NCBI RefSeq assembly: GCF_027594545.1
Contig: NZ_CP115160.1
Coordinates: 3,047,001 to 3,111,000, forward strand
Direction: 5' to 3'
Origin: Algoriphagus sp. TR-M9
GTDB lineage: Bacteria; Bacteroidota; Bacteroidia; Cytophagales; Cyclobacteriaceae
DNA: 64,000 nucleotides
Shown in pieces: positions 59,599 through 64,000 of this stretch. The translations under genes and the position numbers were made by a program. Below the pieces are notes generated by a model. That model was given only the letters and a program-made list of their open reading frames with translations. It ran no database searches and was not told the DNA's origin. Numbering within the stretch: the first letter of the stretch is position 1; every line of letters begins with the position of its first letter.

Positions 59599-60918
59599 TT
59601 AATATCTGTAGTAATCTGGCTTATACGGCCCTTCCACCGTAACGCCTATGTATTCAGCTTGCTCCTGAGACAGTTCCTCTAGCTCCACTCCTAATTTAGA
59701 AAGGTGCAAGGCCGCTACTTTTTCATCCAAGTGTTTAGGTAAAACATATACGCCCGGCTTGTACTGATCTGTATTGTTCCAAAGCTCTAGCTGGGCCAAA
59801 GTCTGGTTGGTAAAGGAATTAGACATCACAAAAGATGGGTGTCCGGTAGCACAGCCCAGATTCACCAATCTGCCTTCTGCCAATACAATCACTTCATTGC
59901 CGTCAATGTTATAAAGGTCTACCTGTGGTTTGATCTCTACTTTGGTAGAGCCATAAGTTCCATTTAGCCAAGCCATATCGATTTCATTATCGAAGTGGCC
60001 TATATTACATACGATGGTCTTGTCTCTCATCGCTCTGAAATGCTCCTCAGTGATGATATTCTTGTTACCTGTAGCCGTCACTACGATATCAGCCTCTTTT
60101 ACAGCATCTACCATTTTTTTCACTGCGTAGCCGTCCATAGCTGCCTGTAGTGCACAGATCGGATCGATCTCAGTGACAATCACCCTAGCACCTGCACCTC
60201 GAAGTGAAGCAGCAGATCCTTTTCCTACATCACCATATCCGCCGACTACAGCTACTTTACCAGCCATCATCACGTCAGTAGCTCTTCTGATCGCATCCAC
60301 CAAAGATTCCTTACAGCCGTATTTGTTATCAAATTTAGACTTAGTCACTGAGTCGTTCACATTGATAGCCGGCATGGGAAGTGTACCGTTTTTCATTCTT
60401 TCATAGAGTCTGTGCACACCAGTGGTGGTCTCTTCAGAAAGACCCTTGATGCCAGCCACTAACTCTGGGTACTGGTCAAGAACCATATTGGTCAGATCTC
60501 CACCGTCATCCAAGATCATATTTAACGGCTTTCTATCCTCTCCAAAAAACAAAGTCTGCTCGATACACCAATCAAATTCTTCTTCATTCAGGCCTTTCCA
60601 GGCATAGACAGAGATCCCTGCGGCAGCAATCGCAGCGGCAGCATGATCCTGGGTAGAAAAAATATTACAAGATGACCAGGTCACTTCGGCACCTAAAGCC
60701 ACCAAAGTCTCTATTAAAACAGCAGTCTGGATCGTCATGTGAAGACACCCTGCGATTCTTGCACCCTTCAAAGGCTGAGAAGCACCATATTCCTCACGAA
60801 GTGACATCAAGCCTGGCATTTCAGCCTCGGCCAGTTTGATCTCCTTGCGTCCCCACTCTGCCAGAGAAATGTCTTTTACCTTGTATTGTACGTACTTTTC
60901 AGATTTAGTTTCTGACAT
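59599..60918 (-). CDS. ahcY: Adenosylhomocysteinase (SAH hydrolase)
   Basis: A 439-residue NAD-dependent enzyme that splits S-adenosylhomocysteine into homocysteine and adenosine, removing the product inhibitor of methyltransferases. It carries [13 protein letters not shown] (near 57-69), the dinucleotide loop [12 protein letters not shown] (near 220), [11 protein letters not shown] and the C-terminal KPDYYRY with the conserved lysine and tyrosine at the end. Length and ends are normal. A candidate promoter lies 43 bases upstream, and a terminator follows. It is downstream of birA on the same strand. Confidence 0.98.
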   Translation of the reverse strand: MSETKSEKYVQYKVKDISLAEWGRKEIKLAEAEMPGLMSLREEYGASQPLKGARIAGCLHMTIQTAVLIETLVALGAEVTWSSCNIFSTQDHAAAAIAAAGISVYAWKGLNEEEFDWCIEQTLFFGEDRKPLNMILDDGGDLTNMVLDQYPELVAGIKGLSEETTTGVHRLYERMKNGTLPMPAINVNDSVTKSKFDNKYGCKESLVDAIRRATDVMMAGKVAVVGGYGDVGKGSAASLRGAGARVIVTEIDPICALQAAMDGYAVKKMVDAVKEADIVVTATGNKNIITEEHFRAMRDKTIVCNIGHFDNEIDMAWLNGTYGSTKVEIKPQVDLYNIDGNEVIVLAEGRLVNLGCATGHPSFVMSNSFTNQTLAQLELWNNTDQYKPGVYVLPKHLDEKVAALHLSKLGVELEELSQEQAEYIGVTVEGPYKPDYYRY

Positions 60919-60960
60919 AATATTGATAGTTAACTTATTAAATTCTCAAAAAAACCTTCG

Positions 60961-60968
60961 CAAAGGTA
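60961..60968 (-). promoter_or_regulatory. Candidate -7 element of ahcY (TACCTTTG)
   Basis: The minus strand reads TACCTTTG, an exact TAnnTTTG match; about 19 bases further upstream a TTTA stands in for the -33 TTTG. The leader is about 40 bases, too short for a SAH or SAM riboswitch. Confidence 0.55.
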
Positions 60969-60998
60969 CCGGATAAAATTTACATTCTAAAACCCAGC

Positions 60999-61760
60999 TC
61001 AGTGCAGAAAGGATATCTCCTTAAAGTCAAATAAACACAAATCTCCTCGCTCATTTAACACCTCTAATCTCCCTTCATTGGAAATCCCAACAATTTTTCC
61101 CTGAAAATGTTTTCCTGATGCGCTATACTTACACCAAGTATCCAACTGGTAAAGGTGCATCAGGTATTCCGATTTGATCTCAGCCCATTTTCCTTTTTTT
61201 AACTGAATAAAACCTTGTTCGATCCGGGTAATCAATAAGCGGAATAACTCCTCCAAATTAAAAGTACTGCCTGTCATTAGGCTAAGCGAAGTGGGAATTC
61301 CACTGCCAAACACTGTTTGATTCACATTCAGGCCTATGCCCACCACAGCATATTCCCATTCCTTGCCTGAAAATGTATTCTCAATCAAAATCCCACCTAA
61401 CTTCCCTACTCCAGGGACTAGTAGGTCATTTGGCCATTTGACTTTCAAAGTGGGCAAATAATCCTGCATGATGCTGCGGATGCTATTTGAAATACTCATA
61501 TTCAGGTAAAACTGCTCTGAGATATCCATAAAATCCGGCTTCAAAATTATGGAAAACGTTAAATTTTGACCAGCTTGTGAAAACCAGTGATTCCCCCGCT
61601 GCCCTTTCCCATGGGTTTGGTGGGCGCAAATGACGATACCTCCTTCATGTGCCTGATTTTGTCTGACTAAATCCAGCGCAATGTCATTGGTAGAATGACA
61701 CTCTGGCAGAAAATGAATATCTTTCCCTAAAAAAATCGTGTTGGCAAGAATTTTATACAT
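60999..61760 (-). CDS. birA: Biotin--[acetyl-CoA-carboxylase] ligase (BirA, catalytic form)
   Basis: This enzyme activates biotin as biotinyl-AMP and attaches it to carrier-protein lysines. The 253-residue protein lacks the N-terminal DNA-binding domain of E. coli BirA, so it is not expected to act as a repressor. Motifs are STNDIALDL (23-31), GKGQRGNHW (51-59, adenylate loop), KWPND with Lys108 and KLGGILIE (120-127), with a small SH3-like C-terminal domain. It is divergent from rsfS, with a TAATTTTG promoter box in the gap, and sits upstream of ahcY. Confidence 0.95.
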   Translation of the reverse strand: MYKILANTIFLGKDIHFLPECHSTNDIALDLVRQNQAHEGGIVICAHQTHGKGQRGNHWFSQAGQNLTFSIILKPDFMDISEQFYLNMSISNSIRSIMQDYLPTLKVKWPNDLLVPGVGKLGGILIENTFSGKEWEYAVVGIGLNVNQTVFGSGIPTSLSLMTGSTFNLEELFRLLITRIEQGFIQLKKGKWAEIKSEYLMHLYQLDTWCKYSASGKHFQGKIVGISNEGRLEVLNERGDLCLFDFKEISFLH

Positions 61761-61804
61761 AAATTTTGAATTCGTCTTAAAGGGGTGAAATTGTCCCGGA
61801 CACG

Positions 61805-61812
61805 CAAAATTA
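61805..61812 (-). promoter_or_regulatory. Candidate -7 element of birA (TAATTTTG)
   Basis: The minus strand reads TAATTTTG, an exact TAnnTTTG match, with a leader of about 40 bases before the birA ATG. No clear -33 box; the upstream part overlaps the rsfS start region. Confidence 0.45.
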
Positions 61813-61813
61813 A

Positions 61814-62170
61814 ATGAATAATATGACAGCAGAGGAGCTGAGCAAAGTAATCGTCAAGGGAATGGAAGAAAAAAAAGCTTCCGATATAGTTTTGATGGAT
61901 TTGAGAGACATAAAAAATACAGTGACTGATTTTTTTGTTATTTGCTCGGGCAATTCCGACACCCAGCTGGAAGCCATCGCAGATTCGGTGGAAGAGCAGG
62001 TTTACAAAGCCGGTGAAGGCAATCCTTGGAAAAGTGAAGGAAAAAACGGTCAACAGTGGATACTCGTTGACTATGTAAACGTCGTGGCCCACATCTTCCT
62101 GAAGGACAAACGCAGCTTCTACGGACTCGAAGACCTCTGGGGCGATGCCAAAGTCACCCGTATCACATAA
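61814..62170 (+). CDS. rsfS: Ribosome silencing factor RsfS
   Basis: RsfS binds ribosomal protein uL14 and blocks joining of the ribosomal subunits in slow growth. The 118-residue protein carries the family core MDLRDIKNTVTDFFVICSGNSDTQLEAIADSVE and the C-terminal WILVDYVNVVAHIFLKDKRSFYGLEDLWGDA. Either ATG 61814 or 61823 may start it; I give the first. ftsH follows after 67 bases with its own -7 box. The birA, rsfS and ftsH order recurs in Bacteroidota as far as I recall. Confidence 0.96.
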   Translation: MNNMTAEELSKVIVKGMEEKKASDIVLMDLRDIKNTVTDFFVICSGNSDTQLEAIADSVEEQVYKAGEGNPWKSEGKNGQQWILVDYVNVVAHIFLKDKRSFYGLEDLWGDAKVTRIT

Positions 62171-62175
62171 AATCC

Positions 62176-62216
62176 ACAAACTTTAAGCTACTGCTTCCGT
62201 TTTACTTTAAGTTTGT
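62176..62216 (+). promoter_or_regulatory. ftsH promoter -7 box (TAAGTTTG) inside an inverted repeat
   Basis: TAAGTTTG (62208-62215) matches TAnnTTTG exactly and lies 22 bases before the ftsH ATG. It overlaps the right arm AAGTTTGT (62209-62216) of a perfect 8-base inverted repeat whose left arm is ACAAACTT (62176-62183). A direct repeat ACTTTAAG also occurs twice here. A regulator bound to the repeat would cover the promoter. Confidence 0.55.
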
Positions 62217-62237
62217 AGAATTACCCTATCAAAGAAC

Positions 62238-64000
62238 ATGAGCGACACAAAAAATAAAAATAAAAAATTCACTCCAAAGGCACCTCAGAAGCCTAACTTC
62301 CAACTGTGGCTGATCATAGCCGCAGTACTGGTGCTACTTGGACTTACCTGGATTCAAAACAGAAATGCTGTAATTGATATCACGCAGAAGAAATTTGAAG
62401 ACATGTACCTGGCCGGTGATGTAGCTAAAGTCACCATGGTCAAAAACATGGAAAGGGTAGACGTCACACTGAAATCCGCAGCATTAGGCAAGGACAGTTA
62501 CAAAACAGAACTAGAGGCAAATTCTACCTTCTTCAATCCATCTGGCCCGCACTACTCCTTTCAAGTAGCCTCAGTAGAAAAGTTTGCTAACGATTTCGAC
62601 ACCTTAAAAGAGCAACTTCCCCAGGAAGACCGCATAGAACTCTCGGTGGCAACAGAGGAAAACTGGAGCAACTACTTCGGAAGCTTTGGCTTCTTGATTC
62701 TATTATTCGTCCTCTTCTGGTTTATGATGAGAAGAATGGCTGGACCATCTGGCCCAGGCGGACAAATCTTCAATGTAGGAAAGTCCAAAGCACAGCTTTT
62801 CGATGCTGAAAACAAAGTCAAAATTACTTTTGACAATGTGGCAGGTCTAGACGAAGCCAAAGAGGAAGTTCAGGAAATCGTAGAATTCCTTAAAAACCCA
62901 GGAAAATTCACCAAGCTTGGCGGTAAAATCCCCAAAGGAGCACTACTGGTAGGCCCTCCGGGTACAGGTAAAACCTTGCTGGCTAAAGCCGTAGCTGGTG
63001 AGGCTGGAGTACCATTCTTTACCCTGTCAGGTTCTGACTTTGTAGAGATGTTCGTAGGTGTGGGTGCAGCGCGTGTTCGTGACCTGTTCAAGCAGGCCAA
63101 AGAAAAAGCCCCATGTATCATATTCATAGATGAGATTGATGCCATAGGCAGATCCAGAGGAAAAGGTCAGATGCCAGGCTCAAACGATGAGCGAGAAAAC
63201 ACCTTAAACTCACTCCTAGTAGAAATGGACGGTTTTGGTACCGACACCGGAGTGATCGTAGTCGCTGCTACCAACAGACCGGACGTCTTGGACACTGCCT
63301 TGCTCAGACCTGGACGTTTCGATAGACAAATCTCCATAGACAAGCCGGACATCAACGGTAGAGAAGCGATTTTCAAAGTTCACCTGAAGCCTATCAAAAC
63401 TGCTGACGATGTAGATCCCAAAAAATGTGCTGCTCAAACTCCAGGGTTTGCCGGAGCTGAAATTGCCAATGTATGTAACGAAGCCGCACTGATCGCAGCC
63501 AGAAGAAACAAGACCGCTGTGGATATGCAGGATTTCCAAGATGCAGTAGATAGAGTGATCGGTGGCCTGGAAAAGAAAAATAAAATCATTTCTCCTGAAG
63601 AGAAAAAAATAGTAGCATTCCATGAAGCAGGACATGCCGTAGCCGGCTGGTTCCTGGAGCATGCGGATCCATTAGTCAAAGTAAGTATAGTACCTAGAGG
63701 AGTGGCGGCTTTGGGCTATGCCCAATACCTTCCAAAGGAACAATTCCTCTACCAGACTGAACAATTGCTCGACGAAATGTGCATGACATTAGGTGGTAGA
63801 GCAGCCGAAGAAATTATTTTCGGAAAAATTTCTACTGGAGCACTAAGTGATCTGGAAAGAGTCACTAAAATGGCTTACTCCATAGTTTCAGTATATGGTA
63901 TGAACGAGAAGATTGGCAATGTATCCTTCTACGACTCAAAAGGAGACAATTACAAAATGACCAAACCTTACTCGGAAACCACCGCTGAAGTGATTGACGA
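62238..64000 (+). CDS. ftsH: ATP-dependent zinc metalloprotease FtsH, truncated by the window edge
   Basis: FtsH is an inner-membrane AAA+ protease that degrades unstable or misassembled membrane proteins. From ATG 62238, 587 codons are visible before the window ends. Two membrane helices flank a periplasmic part (about 24-39 and 146-161). The AAA+ domain has Walker A GPPGTGKT (239-246), Walker [25 protein letters not shown], and the zinc site His462-Glu-Ala-Gly-His466 with Asp538 as third ligand. The C-terminal end lies beyond base 64000. It has its own promoter downstream of rsfS. Confidence 0.97.
   Translation, partial: MSDTKNKNKKFTPKAPQKPNFQLWLIIAAVLVLLGLTWIQNRNAVIDITQKKFEDMYLAGDVAKVTMVKNMERVDVTLKSAALGKDSYKTELEANSTFFNPSGPHYSFQVASVEKFANDFDTLKEQLPQEDRIELSVATEENWSNYFGSFGFLILLFVLFWFMMRRMAGPSGPGGQIFNVGKSKAQLFDAENKVKITFDNVAGLDEAKEEVQEIVEFLKNPGKFTKLGGKIPKGALLVGPPGTGKTLLAKAVAGEAGVPFFTLSGSDFVEMFVGVGAARVRDLFKQAKEKAPCIIFIDEIDAIGRSRGKGQMPGSNDERENTLNSLLVEMDGFGTDTGVIVVAATNRPDVLDTALLRPGRFDRQISIDKPDINGREAIFKVHLKPIKTADDVDPKKCAAQTPGFAGAEIANVCNEAALIAARRNKTAVDMQDFQDAVDRVIGGLEKKNKIISPEEKKIVAFHEAGHAVAGWFLEHADPLVKVSIVPRGVAALGYAQYLPKEQFLYQTEQLLDEMCMTLGGRAAEEIIFGKISTGALSDLERVTKMAYSIVSVYGMNEKIGNVSFYDSKGDNYKMTKPYSETTAEVID

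Noticed and set aside
60919..60998. Possible SAM or SAH riboswitch before ahcY
   Set aside because: The leader from the -7 box to the ATG is only about 40 bases, and I see no pseudoknot or conserved core.
1..64000. CRISPR arrays, insertion sequences, prophage, toxin-antitoxin or restriction genes
   Set aside because: I found no regular spaced repeats, no transposase or integrase motifs and no defence gene families; composition and coding style look uniform throughout.

Overview
The window comes from a chromosome of the phylum Bacteroidota, most likely order Cytophagales and close to the Cyclobacteriaceae (Algoriphagus-like); the rank below phylum is inference. The phylum call rests on three things. 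Type IX secretion (T9SS) genes sprA, porU and porV are present. Several families common in Bacteroidota occur (DUF4292, DUF4837, DUF4494, DUF6515, DUF819). Promoters match the Bacteroidota consensus TTTG-N19-TAnnTTTG, and Shine-Dalgarno sites are scarce. I see no tRNA, rRNA, insertion sequence, prophage, CRISPR array or origin.

Layout. 1-7.3 kb: a gene tail, priA (replication restart), a DUF819 membrane protein, an exported double-VOC lipoprotein with a tiny lipoprotein behind it, and a minus-strand aminotransferase/glycosyltransferase pair. 7.3-7.7 kb is the only gap over 300 bases and holds a degenerate short repeat and the icd terminator. 7.7-11.7 kb: isocitrate dehydrogenase, divergent from an enoyl-CoA hydratase followed by a polysaccharide flippase. 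11.8-30.7 kb is a long plus-strand run for the envelope and core metabolism: TPR protein, DUF4292 lipoprotein, EnvC-like factor, tatA, gatA, a MltD-like transglycosylase, a DUF4837 lipoprotein, maeB, ruvA, the giant T9SS translocon gene sprA, gcvH and a VanZ-like gene. Two tandem tonB-type genes follow.

32.3-37.6 kb is a minus-strand operon: FAD oxidoreductase, a 1094-residue outer-membrane fusion, yicC. Diverging from it at 37.67 kb is a tightly overlapped plus-strand operon: metallo-hydrolase, pssA, porU, porV and a catalytically degenerate M16 protease-like gene. A small perfect palindrome lies between the two. 44.7-47.0 kb: glycan-related minus operon (cupin ketoisomerase-like, acyltransferase-like, GT2). 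47.1-53.8 kb: yigZ-like, an exonuclease, nhaC, an FAD oxidoreductase, a DUF962/Mpo1-like gene and a membrane patatin-like lipase. 54.0-59.5 kb: DUF4494, an Asn-rich DUF6515 protein with a LolA-like partner, a PAS protein without an ATPase domain, a 2,4-dienoyl-CoA reductase-type SDR and an unknown lipoprotein. 59.6-64 kb: ahcY, birA, rsfS and the start of ftsH, which is cut by the window edge.

The unifying theme is the cell envelope. SprA, PorU and PorV move cargo across the outer membrane and process it, TatA exports folded proteins, and the EnvC-like and MltD-like proteins remodel peptidoglycan. The two TonB proteins supply energy to outer-membrane receptors, and PssA makes phospholipid. 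I did not find a clear new defence or mobile system. The best candidates for undescribed biology are the dead-peptidase/propeller/barrel fusion, the lone inactive M16 protein in the porUV operon, the TPR-DUF4292-EnvC unit and the exported VOC lipoprotein.
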